Shown here: piece after piece, positions 27,724 to 35,869 of the stretch
Layout of the letters: each line of letters starts with the position of its first letter
Position numbering within the stretch: position 1 is the first letter of the stretch
Assembly: GCA_030158675.1 (NCBI GenBank)
Contig: JAOASL010000022.1
Span: forward strand, 1 to 48,471
From: Burkholderiaceae bacterium
GTDB lineage: Bacteria > Pseudomonadota > Gammaproteobacteria > Burkholderiales > Burkholderiaceae_D
Direction: 5' to 3'
Length of the DNA: 48,471 bases
The notes under the pieces: generated by a model
Databases searched by the model: none
Seen by the model: the letters and a program-made list of their open reading frames with translations, nothing else
What the model was told of the DNA's origin: nothing
Translations under genes and position numbers: made by a program

Positions 27724-30212
27724 CAGGAGGACTTGCGTTTCTTCTTGCCGGCGCGCGTGGCCGGCGCCGGCGGATGGGGTGGCCGCGCCACCTGGGCAGC
27801 CTTTGCCACCCGGTGTGCCTTCACGCTGTCGGACTTGGCCGGCGCGGCTTGATTGGCGGCTTGATTGGCGGCTTTATTTGCAGATTTATTGGCAGATTTT
27901 TTCGCTGCCTTCTTTGCGCCAAACATGCCACCACGCGTATGTTCAGCTTCGGCGCGGCGCGCCTCATTCTTCAGTTGCGTACGTATGCCCGGCTCTTGCA
28001 CCAGGCGCAGATCAATGCGGCGCGCATCCAGATCGACCCGGCTGACCTGCACCGTGACGCGGTCCGTCAGCTGATAGCGAATGCCGGTACGCTCGCCGCG
28101 CAATTCATGGCGCGCGTCGTCGTACTGGAAATAATCGGCACCCAGGTCCGTCACATGCACCATGCCTTCGATGAACAGCGCATCGAGCTGCACAAAAATA
28201 CCGAACGACGCCACACCGGAAATCGTGCCGGTGAATTCCTCGCCGAGCTTGTCGCGCACGAAATAGCACTTCAGCCAGGCCTCGACATCGCGCGAGGCCT
28301 CGTCGGCACGCCGCTCATTGGCCGAGCAATGAATGCCCAGTGCCTCCCAGATCGCAAGATCGCCCTCGGCGCGCTTCTTGCCGGCCGCCCTGTCCTTCGC
28401 CTGCATCTTGCGCGCAGCCGGCGACAGATTGGTATTCAGCGATTCGCTGGCAATGACCTTCGGGTGGTATTGCCGGCCCTGCAAAATGGCCTTGATCACG
28501 CGATGCGTCAGCAGGTCCGGATAGCGGCGGATCGGGCTGGTGAAGTGCGCATACGCGTTATACGACAGGCCAAAGTGGCCGATGTTGTCCGGGCTGTAGA
28601 CCGCCTGCTGCATCGAGCGCAACAGCATGGTCTGCAACAGCACCGCATCAGGACGCGGCTTGATCTTTTCCAGCAGCTCCGCATAGTCGGATGCCGACGG
28701 CGACGTGCCGCCGCCCAGTGACAACCCGAGCTGCTTCAGGAAAGTGCGCAGCTGATTCAGCTTTTCTTCGGTCGGCGTGGCATGAATGCGGAAGACGCCC
28801 GGATGCTTGTGCTGCTCCATGAAATCGGCCGCACAGACGTTCGCAGCCAGCATGCATTCCTCGATCAGCCGGTGCGCATCATTGCGGGTGCGCGGCAGGA
28901 TCTGCTCGATCTTGCCGGCCGCGTTCACCACGATATAGGTTTCGGTCGTATCAAAGTCGATCGCGCCGCGCTCCTTGCGTGCGGCCAGCAGCACCTGAAA
29001 CAGCTCGTACAAGTGCTGCAGATGCGGCAGCAGGCCCGGGCGGCGCTGCGCTTCCGGTCCGCGCGTGTTCGACAGAATGGCCGCAACTTCGGTGTAAGTC
29101 AGTCGCGCCGCCGAATGAATCACCGCCGGGTAAAACTGATAAGCATGCACCTCGCCTTTGGCCGTAATCACCGCGTCGCAGACCAGCGTCAGGCGATCAA
29201 CGTCAGGGTTCAGCGAGCACAGGCCATTCGACAGCTTCTCCGGCAGCATCGGTATCACCCGGCGCGGGAAATAAACCGAGGTGCTGCGCTCGAGCGCATC
29301 AATGTCCAGCGCGTCATTCGGCTTCACATAATGGCTGACGTCAGCGATCGCCACAATCAGCCGGTAGCCCTTGGTACGACCGATCTTCACCGGCTCGCAA
29401 TAGACCGCATCGTCAAAGTCGCGCGCATCTTCACCGTCGATAGTCACCAGCGGCACATCGCGCAGGTCAACCCGCTCGTCGAGGTCCGCAGGCAAAACTT
29501 CGGCCGGCAGCTTGGCCGACAGCTTCTGCGCTGCGTCCGAGAACTCATGCGGCACGCCGTACTTGCGCACCGCGATCTCGATCTCCATGCCCGGATCATC
29601 GATATCGCCAAGCACCTCGGCAACTTTGCCGACCGGCTGCGAATAGCGCGAAGGCTGCTCGATCAGCTCAACACTGACCACCTGCCCCGCCTTTGCCTTG
29701 CCGGGCGAACCGGCAAGCAGAATGTCATGACTGATGCGCTTGTCCTCCGGCGCCACCAGCCAGACACCATTCTCATGCACGAGCCGACCGATCACATGCG
29801 TATTGGCGCGCTGCGTTACCTCGACAATCGTGCCCTCGGGACGTCCGCGGCGATCAAGGCCGGTAACGCGAACCTGCACGCGGTCACCATGCATCACTTT
29901 CTGCATTTCGCGCTCGGGCAAGAACACATCCTCGCCTTCGTCAGGGATCAGGAAGCCATAGCCATCGCGATGCGCCGACACCCGGCCCTCGATGAAGCTC
30001 GACGTATTGGCCAGCTGCAGCCGGCCCTTGCGGTCCGGCTTGATCTGGCCATCGCGCTCCATCGCGGCGAGCCGTCGGGTCAGGCCCTCGAGCTCTTCGT
30101 CCTTCACGGACAAAGCCTTCGCAATCGTGGCAAGGGTCTGCGGCTCGGACGAGGTGCGCAGGATGCCGAGGATTTCCTCCCGGCTGGGGATGCTGTACGA
30201 GTATTGACTCAA
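27723..30212 (-). CDS. rnr: Ribonuclease R
   Basis: An 829-residue 3'-5' exoribonuclease that degrades structured RNA. Domains in order: a winged-helix start ([18 protein letters not shown]), cold-shock domains at about 80-235, the RNB catalytic domain with [13 protein letters not shown] at about 258-270, an S1 domain ([19 protein letters not shown], about 645-665) and a Lys/Ala/Asn-rich tail ending GKKKRKSS. The tail holds short tandem repeats (ANQAANQAA). It is the first gene of rnr-rlmB. The AT-rich 148 bp upstream lead into the tRNA array on the other strand. Confidence 0.97.
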   Translation of the reverse strand: MSQYSYSIPSREEILGILRTSSEPQTLATIAKALSVKDEELEGLTRRLAAMERDGQIKPDRKGRLQLANTSSFIEGRVSAHRDGYGFLIPDEGEDVFLPEREMQKVMHGDRVQVRVTGLDRRGRPEGTIVEVTQRANTHVIGRLVHENGVWLVAPEDKRISHDILLAGSPGKAKAGQVVSVELIEQPSRYSQPVGKVAEVLGDIDDPGMEIEIAVRKYGVPHEFSDAAQKLSAKLPAEVLPADLDERVDLRDVPLVTIDGEDARDFDDAVYCEPVKIGRTKGYRLIVAIADVSHYVKPNDALDIDALERSTSVYFPRRVIPMLPEKLSNGLCSLNPDVDRLTLVCDAVITAKGEVHAYQFYPAVIHSAARLTYTEVAAILSNTRGPEAQRRPGLLPHLQHLYELFQVLLAARKERGAIDFDTTETYIVVNAAGKIEQILPRTRNDAHRLIEECMLAANVCAADFMEQHKHPGVFRIHATPTEEKLNQLRTFLKQLGLSLGGGTSPSASDYAELLEKIKPRPDAVLLQTMLLRSMQQAVYSPDNIGHFGLSYNAYAHFTSPIRRYPDLLTHRVIKAILQGRQYHPKVIASESLNTNLSPAARKMQAKDRAAGKKRAEGDLAIWEALGIHCSANERRADEASRDVEAWLKCYFVRDKLGEEFTGTISGVASFGIFVQLDALFIEGMVHVTDLGADYFQYDDARHELRGERTGIRYQLTDRVTVQVSRVDLDARRIDLRLVQEPGIRTQLKNEARRAEAEHTRGGMFGAKKAAKKSANKSANKAANQAANQAAPAKSDSVKAHRVAKAAQVARPPHPPAPATRAGKKKRKSS
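27848..27899. repeat. Short tandem repeats in the rnr 3' end
   Basis: Two exact copies of GGCTTGATTGGC and degenerate further units (GCTTTATTTGC, GATTTATTGGC) lie in tandem. They encode alternating Ala-Asn-Gln/Lys-Ala units of the basic RNase R tail. Confidence 0.7.
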
Positions 30213-30318
30213 AAGATTTCAGGAATGGTTGGAGAACGAACAATGCTAGTGTAACGGACACTCGAAGGCTTGAACCGCGTGTTAACAAAGGACATTAAAA
30301 AATCTTCGGGGGAGAAAT

Positions 30319-30346
30319 TTGACATTTTCTTCAAGACATCTATAAT
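30319..30346 (+). promoter_or_regulatory. Consensus sigma70 promoter of the first tRNA-Leu
   Basis: Perfect -35 TTGACA (30319-30324) and perfect -10 TATAAT (30341-30346) with a 16-bp spacer; the mature tRNA starts 15 bases after the -10. A GC-rich discriminator (CGCGCC) follows, typical of stringently controlled stable RNA genes. Confidence 0.88.
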
Positions 30347-30360
30347 CGCGCCTTCTTCAA

Positions 30361-30445
30361 GCCCACGTGGCGGAATTGGTAGACGCGCATGGTTCAGGTC
30401 CATGTGCCGCAAGGTGTGGGGGTTCGAGTCCCTCCGTGGGCACCA
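30361..30445 (+). tRNA. tRNA-Leu(CAG), copy 1
   Basis: An 85-nt class II tRNA. The acceptor GCCCACG (30361-30367) pairs with CGTGGGC (30435-30441), followed by A73 and an encoded CCA. The anticodon CAG at 30395-30397 sits in the loop TTCAGGT closed by CATGG/CCATG, so it reads CUG. A variable arm (TGCCGCAAGGTGT region) and the T-loop GTTCGAGTCC are present. Confidence 0.98.
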
Positions 30446-30452
30446 AATCCGG

Positions 30453-30485
30453 AAAGGGAGTTCGTGAAAACGAACTCCCTTTTTT
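30453..30485 (+). terminator. Intrinsic terminator after tRNA-Leu copy 1
   Basis: GGGAGTTCGT (30456-30465) pairs with ACGAACTCCC (30470-30479) around a GAAA loop, then six T. Confidence 0.93.
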
Positions 30486-30585
30486 GTTTTCTGCGCGGGC
30501 GGATTCGCGGCCAGACCAAGCCCGAGCCATTGAACATGACGTTCCGTCCCACCCTGCCTTTACGACGCTTTCCGCCATATCCTGC

Positions 30586-30614
30586 TTGCCAAGCCCAAAG
30601 CTCTCACGTAGAAT
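30586..30614 (+). promoter_or_regulatory. Promoter of tRNA-Leu copy 2
   Basis: -35 TTGCCA at 30586-30591 and -10 TAGAAT at 30609-30614 with a 17-bp spacer. The mature tRNA begins 15 bases after the -10, the same spacing as in copy 1, although the hexamers are weaker. Confidence 0.75.
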
Positions 30615-30628
30615 ATCGCGTTCTTCAA

Positions 30629-30713
30629 GCCCACGTGGCGGAATTGGTAGACGCGCATGGTTCAGGTCCATGTGCCGCAAGGTGTGGGGGTTCGAGTCCC
30701 TCCGTGGGCACCA
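30629..30713 (+). tRNA. tRNA-Leu(CAG), copy 2
   Basis: Identical to copy 1, 85 nt with an encoded CCA and anticodon CAG. It has its own promoter (30586-30614) and terminator (30721-30753). Confidence 0.98.
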
Positions 30714-30720
30714 AATCCGG

Positions 30721-30753
30721 AAAGGGAGTTCGTGAAAACGAACTCCCTTTTTT
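30721..30753 (+). terminator. Intrinsic terminator after tRNA-Leu copy 2
   Basis: Same 10-bp stem, GAAA loop and T-run as after copy 1, 268 bp further on. Confidence 0.93.
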
Positions 30754-30853
30754 GTTTTCTGCGCGGGCGGATTCGCGGCCAGACCAAGCCCGAGCCATTG
30801 AACATGACGTTCCGTCCCACCCTGCCTTTACGACGCTTTCCGCCATATCCTGC

Positions 30854-30882
30854 TTGCCAAGCCCAAAGCTCTCACGTAGAAT
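30854..30882 (+). promoter_or_regulatory. Promoter of tRNA-Leu copy 3
   Basis: Same TTGCCA-17-TAGAAT pair as before copy 2, offset by 268 bp. Confidence 0.75.
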
Positions 30883-30896
30883 ATCGCGTTCTTCAA

Positions 30897-30981
30897 GCCC
30901 ACGTGGCGGAATTGGTAGACGCGCATGGTTCAGGTCCATGTGCCGCAAGGTGTGGGGGTTCGAGTCCCTCCGTGGGCACCA
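30897..30981 (+). tRNA. tRNA-Leu(CAG), copy 3
   Basis: Identical to copies 1 and 2. Sequence after its CCA (AAGCTTGAATG) differs from the other copies and leads to a different terminator, so this is probably the original 3' end of the locus. Confidence 0.98.
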
Positions 30982-30993
30982 AGCTTGAATGAG

Positions 30994-31028
30994 AAAAGCC
31001 CCGGCAAAGAAATTTGCCGGGGCTTTTT
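30994..31028 (+). terminator. Terminator after the tRNA-Leu array
   Basis: GCCCCGGCAAA pairs with TTTGCCGGGGC around a GAAA loop and is followed by TTTTT. The stem of 11 bp is stronger than those after copies 1 and 2. Confidence 0.93.
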
Positions 31029-31154
31029 CATATTTTTCTGAATCGCTATCGAAACCCTACACGCTCGCGTTCACCGGAAGAGTGGTTCAGCGCAGGCTTG
31101 ATGGTTATAGCGCCTGTTTTTCTTCTGCTCCGTCAATTCCGCCACAATACTCAC

Positions 31155-32285
31155 TCAGCGAAGGCGATTTCGCAGCCGGGTGGTTTTTTCGCGCAGGAGT
31201 GCAGGATCGTAGAGTACATAGCGCAAGGTATTGTCGAAATCCAGCAGATGCATGATGGACTTGCTATTGCTTCCCGACCGGATAAGTTTAACTACGTGGC
31301 TGTCAAAATGTTCAATATACCAATGCGTTACTTCGGTTTCTGATGAGCGATCCAGGTAGGGCGGGTTATCGACGGTGGCGTCACCCATGAATAACCGAAA
31401 AGCCTCGCTGAAATCGGCGCCGAACCAGTGTCCATAGGGGGCCCATTTGTTAGGTCGCGGATCGACTTCTATCAAGAACATCTGGCCGCTGGAAAACTCT
31501 CGAACAAAGGTGACGTTGGCGAAGCAGTGAAGTCGCGCAAATTTCGCCAGTGGCTTGAGCATTTCTGCGATTTCCGGCAAGCGTGGCACATACCTGCGCC
31601 TAGAACTAGGGCCTAAGGTGGGGTCAACGTCGATCGAGCAAACGTACTGCAGTAATTGTCCGTCACGAAACAGCGCCTCGACGCTGAACAATTCGCCTTC
31701 AATGAATTTCTGCACCAGCAGCGGCTGGAGAAAATGATAGTTCTCCAGATAAGCGAAATAGGCTTCGCGATCATGCAAGACTTGTACCCCCTCACCAGCT
31801 GTGGAGTAATTGATCTTGGTCACCAGCGGGAAACCGATCTGCTCCGCTACCGCGCCGGCCTGTTCGGCGGTGCTCAGGAAAGCAAACTTGGGTGTCAAGA
31901 GTCCAAGTCTTTCGCAAACTTGGGAGAAGCCAATTTTCCCCAGCATGTCACGTGCGTTGGCCTGACGGACAGGCAAAAGATGGTCGAGTTCAGGTATCGG
32001 CTGCGTATGAATGCGCCATATTATGGTGTCTTCACCGAGCAAGATGTGTTCATACACGCCTGACCGATCAAGTTCGATCAGTTTTTCAAACAAGCTTTCC
32101 CAAGTCGGACCGGCATCGATCCATCGATCCAGAAAGCTACTGTGGCGCGATATGTTTTCTTCCCGACAGAGTAGATCGACTGCGAAACCAGCTTGCCGGA
32201 TGATGTAGGGCATTTCGGGAAGGTTGGTCCAACTAGTGGCAACAAGCAGGATGCGCGGGCGGGTGTTAACTGAGTTGATGGTCAT
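31155..32285 (-). CDS. ATP-grasp domain protein
   Basis: A 376-residue ATP-grasp enzyme, a family that couples ATP to joining a carboxylate to an amine or thiol. The N-terminal pre-ATP-grasp part begins RPRILLVATSWTNLPEMPYI. ATP-binding features are FPLVTKINYSTAGEGVQVL (about 150-168), PLLVQKFIEGELFSVEALF, and the metal-binding FLIEVDPRPNKWAPYG near residue 290. The substrate is unknown; such stand-alone enzymes occur in capsule and small-peptide clusters. The start at 32285 is chosen because the alternative ATG at 32312 lies inside the terminal repeat of an IS remnant. It sits directly beyond the tRNA-Leu array and reads toward it. Confidence 0.85.
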   Translation of the reverse strand: MTINSVNTRPRILLVATSWTNLPEMPYIIRQAGFAVDLLCREENISRHSSFLDRWIDAGPTWESLFEKLIELDRSGVYEHILLGEDTIIWRIHTQPIPELDHLLPVRQANARDMLGKIGFSQVCERLGLLTPKFAFLSTAEQAGAVAEQIGFPLVTKINYSTAGEGVQVLHDREAYFAYLENYHFLQPLLVQKFIEGELFSVEALFRDGQLLQYVCSIDVDPTLGPSSRRRYVPRLPEIAEMLKPLAKFARLHCFANVTFVREFSSGQMFLIEVDPRPNKWAPYGHWFGADFSEAFRLFMGDATVDNPPYLDRSSETEVTHWYIEHFDSHVVKLIRSGSNSKSIMHLLDFDNTLRYVLYDPALLREKTTRLRNRLR

Positions 32286-32295
32286 TATCGGATCG

Positions 32296-32451
32296 TGAAC
32301 TGCCCCGGGCATCCTGGAGGCCAGTTGGTTTAAGTTAAAGCCACCGAGGTGACTTCACTGGCGAGTTGCCGCCAGTAGTTTGCCTCAGACTCTGCCGGTG
32401 GAACATAACCGATCGGTTCGAGCAACCGGTTATGGTTGACCCAATAGAATC
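32296..32451 (-). mobile_element. IS3-family element remnant: transposase C-terminus and right end
   Basis: Reading minus from about 32451, the frame gives WVNHNRLLEPIGYVPPAESE, then ANYWRQLASEVTSVALT and a TAA at 32330-32332. This is the end of an IS3-family OrfB integrase (compare the family WFNHHRLLEPIGYIPPAE). After the stop, TGAACTGCCCCGGG at 32296-32309 fits the terminal inverted repeat of such elements. Everything upstream of the last ~40 codons is missing, so the element is dead. Its end lies 10 bp from the start codon of the ATP-grasp gene. Confidence 0.8.
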
Positions 32452-32740
32452 TGGACGAACGGCTGTCGCCCAAACTGACATCCTAGTCTTCGCATGGGCT
32501 TAACCTGTTTAATATAAAACTGCAATGGCTGTCGAACAGAAAAAATTCCTCAAAGAATTAGCACTTAGAGAAATTCTTGTCAGCTGCTTACTCGATTCAC
32601 ACATCAATCTGCAATATGCCCTGAGCCATTACAGCAAAAATTAATGCTATAAATTCAATAATATCCAAATTAAGAAAATCGATATAACGGTCTGCCAAAA
32701 TTTACATCGGCAATATTGAAATTCAAAAACAATTCATTAA
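32452..32740. other. AT-rich intergenic region, no gene seen
   Basis: 289 bp between the IS remnant and the sulfotransferase gene. Composition drops sharply to AT-rich from about 32505. No ORF, tRNA or convincing promoter was recognised; TTTAATATAAAACT at about 32508 could be a -10 region. Confidence 0.4.
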
Positions 32741-33466
32741 ATGTTGAAATTAAATTCTAAAGCATGGGATGTGCTTCTTCCTTGGAAATGTGCCAGTCAA
32801 ACAGTTCGAACCAGACTATCCGGACATTTTAGCGAGCAACACAGTGAACTATTTTACCTCAATAAAATATTAAACAGGGTCAGGAATCAACACCATACGT
32901 TTTCCGATTACCTTGCCATTTCCTCACCCCAATCGAATCGGAAAGTGGCATCGTTCGTACGAAATCCTTATGACAGGGTCGTTTCTGGGTTCATTCAACT
33001 TTGCCGAGATGCATCGGCAATTCCGAAATTTAAGTTCTCCGACCCCATTATGCGGGATTACATATCCGAACAGGTTGCCATCAATACGCAGGATATTATC
33101 CGATCTGGATATGACGTTAACGAGTGGTTTATGCGATTATCTCCTTACCGCATCCTCGATGACTCTAATCCGACCTTTTTGCTGCACCCCGCCCACTTTT
33201 GGACCCACAGTTCCGGTAAAGTGGTTGATTTTTTGGGGAAGGTTGAAAATTTCGAATCAGATTTCAGCCGGCTTCTGAAATTTATCGAAATTGATGCAAA
33301 CCTCATCGGCAAGCAATCAGTCAACGTATCTTCAATATCCTCAAATGCACCAGGAAGCAAGCCTTATAAACATATACATCTGCTCAAAAAGAAAACAATC
33401 GACCGGATAAATTCAATTTTTTCTGATGATTTTATTTATCTCGATTATTCGAAGATTGATGTTTAA
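32741..33466 (+). CDS. Sulfotransferase family protein
   Basis: A 241-residue protein with the two PAPS-binding signatures of carbohydrate-type sulfotransferases: LLPWKCASQTVRTRL at about 12-26 (5'-phosphosulfate loop, cf. IPKxxSTTL) and VASFVRNPYDRVVSGFIQL at about 69-87 (3'-phosphate loop). It should move sulfate from PAPS to a sugar or other surface molecule; the acceptor is unknown. The gene is clearly AT-rich with frequent AAA/AAT codons, unlike the conserved neighbours, which suggests transfer. Its 3' end overlaps the convergent methyltransferase by 35 bp. No clear ribosome site is visible, so the start is uncertain. Confidence 0.78.
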   Translation: MLKLNSKAWDVLLPWKCASQTVRTRLSGHFSEQHSELFYLNKILNRVRNQHHTFSDYLAISSPQSNRKVASFVRNPYDRVVSGFIQLCRDASAIPKFKFSDPIMRDYISEQVAINTQDIIRSGYDVNEWFMRLSPYRILDDSNPTFLLHPAHFWTHSSGKVVDFLGKVENFESDFSRLLKFIEIDANLIGKQSVNVSSISSNAPGSKPYKHIHLLKKKTIDRINSIFSDDFIYLDYSKIDV

Positions 33467-34139
33467 TTTGATTAATAAAATATTCAAATTTACGCCGATC
33501 CTCAGTTTTGGATGATGGCTTTCGGAATATTTTTTCACCTGCAGAAATTCCATTACTATAATGCTCGAATTGATCAAGCATACGAGTTGGAAAATTTTTC
33601 AAATGCGCTTGGCTTTTCAAAAACACAGCAACAAAGTCATTCCAGATATCACTATTTTGATTCCCAATAAAAGATTCCAACAATATGCAGTCGTATCCAC
33701 TGCGGCGGCCCCATTGAATTAGCGCATTGCCGCTGTCAGGGTAAAATCGCCAACAATCGACGGGATAGCGATGAAAATCACCGTTGGATGGCACATTGAG
33801 GTAGAAAAGTCCGTTTGGTTTTAGAATGCGTAAAATCTCTTCAAACGACAACCAAAACATGGATGTATGTTCAAAACAAGAAGATGATAAAACAACGTCA
33901 ACCGAAGCATCTTTCATTGGTATAACGTAAGGGTCACTCATGACCAAATCGACGTTGTCGCCCGGCTCAATATCAAGTCCCACATATTGGATACCTGAAG
34001 GACACTGCTCACGCAAACTCCCGTTGACAGAGCGCGCTCCGATTTCGGCAACAACTGGTGGAGATTCAGAGCTTGCTAATATTTTCTCGCCATAGACCTT
34101 CCAAAAATACTGACAATACAATTGAGCAGATTTATGCAT
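33432..34139 (-). CDS. Class I SAM-dependent methyltransferase
   Basis: A 235-residue methyltransferase of the type found in surface polysaccharide clusters. Motif I is VVAEIGARSVNGSLR (about 28-42), motif II YVGLDIEPG, and the post-motif VDVVLSSSCFEHT (about 80-92) is followed by ILKPNGLFYLNVPSNGDFHRYPVD. The HRYPVDCWRFYPD stretch is typical of FkbM/Methyltransf_11 relatives acting on sugars, but the substrate is not known. The gene is AT-rich like the sulfotransferase and its last 35 bp overlap it on the opposite strand. Confidence 0.82.
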   Translation of the reverse strand: MHKSAQLYCQYFWKVYGEKILASSESPPVVAEIGARSVNGSLREQCPSGIQYVGLDIEPGDNVDLVMSDPYVIPMKDASVDVVLSSSCFEHTSMFWLSFEEILRILKPNGLFYLNVPSNGDFHRYPVDCWRFYPDSGNALIQWGRRSGYDCILLESFIGNQNSDIWNDFVAVFLKSQAHLKNFPTRMLDQFEHYSNGISAGEKIFRKPSSKTEDRRKFEYFINQIKHQSSNNRDK

Positions 34140-34490
34140 AAAATTTCGCTAAGGACACGCTAAACAAATCAGCATTTAATTAAAGATGAACCAATCGGAG
34201 CACATCTATTCACGATTTTTACCGAGGCTGGCTGAAAATGCTCGCTCCGGACGTATTTTCAGTAGGGCTTCCCATGGTTTTCCTACGAATTCCATGGATT
34301 CGCTCAGTCCAGAGCCTATCTAGGGTGGGAAGTTCAAACAATCGCCGCTTGGCGATCAGCCGATTCGCCAAGCCGGACAGTGCGAAGAGTGGTGCCGTGT
34401 ATCAGGTCAAAGGCGCCCTATATATCCGCCATCTACATCCATCATGGCGGAGGTCAGAATGACCCTTATCTACGGCCTTCAAGGAGACCG
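34140..34490. other. Intergenic region with a hairpin, no convincing gene
   Basis: 351 bp between the methyltransferase and SDR genes, moving from AT-rich to GC-rich at about 34230. A 9-bp stem GCTTGGCGA (34347-34355) / TCGCCAAGC (34365-34373) is present without a T-run. A 74-codon open frame at 34238-34462 shows no recognisable protein pattern and is not called. Confidence 0.4.
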
Positions 34491-35192
34491 TCACCAGCCG
34501 ATCTCCTCCCCCTTGTAGTCAATGAAATGCGCGCCTGTGCTGGGCGCCAGCGCCATCATCGCGCGCATCATCCCGGCCACCGACTCGGCCGGCTCCAGCA
34601 GCTGAGGCACCCCGGCCTGAAAGGGTTCGGACAAGCCGGACCGTACCGTCCCTGGCTGCAGTGCCACCACGCGCAGCTTAGGATTGCGCCGCTGCAGTTC
34701 AATCGCGGCCGTTTGCAGCAGCATGTTCAGCGCCGCCTTCGAGGCGCGGTAGCCGTACCAGCCACCCTTGCGGTTATCTGAAATGCTGCCCACCCGCGCC
34801 GACAGCTTGGCATAGATGGCGTCGCCACTGCCGAGCAACGGTGCCAGAGAGCGCAACAACAAGGCCGGCCCGATGGCATTGATGGCGAAGGAGCGATGCA
34901 GCGCCTCTGGCGCCAGCCGGGCCAGCGATTTTTCCGGGCCCACGCCGGCTATCGTCAACGCGCCGGTGGCATCCACAATCAAATGAAACGGCCCGCGATC
35001 GCTCACCTCCGCTGCCAGACGCTCAATCGATGGCGGATCCTGAAGATCAAAGCCACCATGCGTCGAGCGCGACACCGCCACCACCGCGCCGCAGCGGGTG
35101 TCCTTTTCCAGATGGGCGAGAAAAGCTCCGCCCAGCGCACCGTGGGCGCCGATCACCAGCGCGGAAAAGTTTTCAGGGAAATGGATGCTCAT
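34491..35192 (-). CDS. SDR-family oxidoreductase
   Basis: A 233-residue short-chain dehydrogenase of the C-factor-like group. The Rossmann start is ALVIGAHGALGGAFLAHL (11-28), a shortened TGxxxGxG form; FAINAIGPALLL supplies the NAG-like motif, and the catalytic Tyr-x3-Lys is YGYRASKAALNMLL (about 147-160), with Ser in KLSARVGSISDN. Cofactor and substrate are not known. It lies in the accessory region, and its GC-rich composition matches the conserved genome better than that of its AT-rich neighbours. Confidence 0.85.
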   Translation of the reverse strand: MSIHFPENFSALVIGAHGALGGAFLAHLEKDTRCGAVVAVSRSTHGGFDLQDPPSIERLAAEVSDRGPFHLIVDATGALTIAGVGPEKSLARLAPEALHRSFAINAIGPALLLRSLAPLLGSGDAIYAKLSARVGSISDNRKGGWYGYRASKAALNMLLQTAAIELQRRNPKLRVVALQPGTVRSGLSEPFQAGVPQLLEPAESVAGMMRAMMALAPSTGAHFIDYKGEEIGW

Positions 35193-35275
35193 GGCCGGGA
35201 CAGATTGCAGTAACTGGGAAGAAAACAGAGAGTGGCGTGATCAAGCTCAGCAGCAAGGGAACGATTTTGACCAGA

Positions 35276-35857
35276 TCAACTTTCGTCCAACGGGACGCCA
35301 GATCGCCACAAAGCCACCTGCGCCACTTGCCACAACCAATTGGTATTCGCTTTCACCAGTCGCGGCGATCTCAGTTTGGGCAGCTGATCGATGCCCGATG
35401 CAAACAAGGCGATACAACCGTGCTGAGGGTGTTGTGCTGACGCGTAGATGACGCCATTCAGCGCCCTCGCCCGGCAGTCGGCAGCCAACTCTTGTGTTTG
35501 CGCCACGCGAAGCGACTGCAGCACCGGATAAGGTTCGGCCAGGCTACGCAAGTCAGCTAAACGTAAAGATCCTGTGGTCGCAAACTCGACCAGGCATTTC
35601 CGGCGCAACGCCGACAAGGTTCTGCTCACGGTTTCGCGCCTGAGCAGCGACTCATACAAGGCCGTCTCCTGACTATCCGCCAAACAGGCTACCGGCTCGC
35701 CTGGTGAACAAAAACGTCCGTGCATCAAGCCCACTGGCGGCATGGACAGCCCTTTCATTCGCACACTGGTCGCTCGCGAACGAATTAGCTGAACACGGTA
35801 AAGAGCATGTGGCGCAGCAAGTTCAATGACGGACGGATTGATGTCTTTGAATTTCAT
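35276..35857 (-). CDS. RES-domain toxin
   Basis: A 193-residue RES-domain protein, toxin of a type II pair; studied members destroy cellular NAD+. The name-giving residues can be placed: Arg21 in ALYRVQ (with Arg48 in HGRF as a second conserved Arg), Glu69 in ETALYES and Ser140 in VIYASAQH. The start is 12 bp after the stop of the antitoxin gene, so both are translated from one message. In characterised pairs the two proteins form a complex that masks the active site. Confidence 0.85.
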   Translation of the reverse strand: MKFKDINPSVIELAAPHALYRVQLIRSRATSVRMKGLSMPPVGLMHGRFCSPGEPVACLADSQETALYESLLRRETVSRTLSALRRKCLVEFATTGSLRLADLRSLAEPYPVLQSLRVAQTQELAADCRARALNGVIYASAQHPQHGCIALFASGIDQLPKLRSPRLVKANTNWLWQVAQVALWRSGVPLDES

Positions 35858-35869
35858 GGGCAGTCAAGC

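Larger units (their letters stand above)
30361..30896 (+). repeat. Two tandem 268-bp units (tRNA + terminator + promoter)
   Basis: Unit 1 (30361-30628) and unit 2 (30629-30896) look identical base for base, spacer included. A third tRNA copy (30897-30981) follows but diverges right after its CCA. Each unit carries a tRNA, its terminator and the promoter for the next copy. Confidence 0.93.

Noticed and set aside
30357-30992. Open frames across the tRNA-Leu array on both strands
   Set aside because: They read through the tRNA and its terminator. The clear class II tRNA fold explains the sequence.
34238-34462. 74-codon plus frame in the gap before the SDR gene
   Set aside because: No ribosome site, no recognisable pattern and a mixed base composition.
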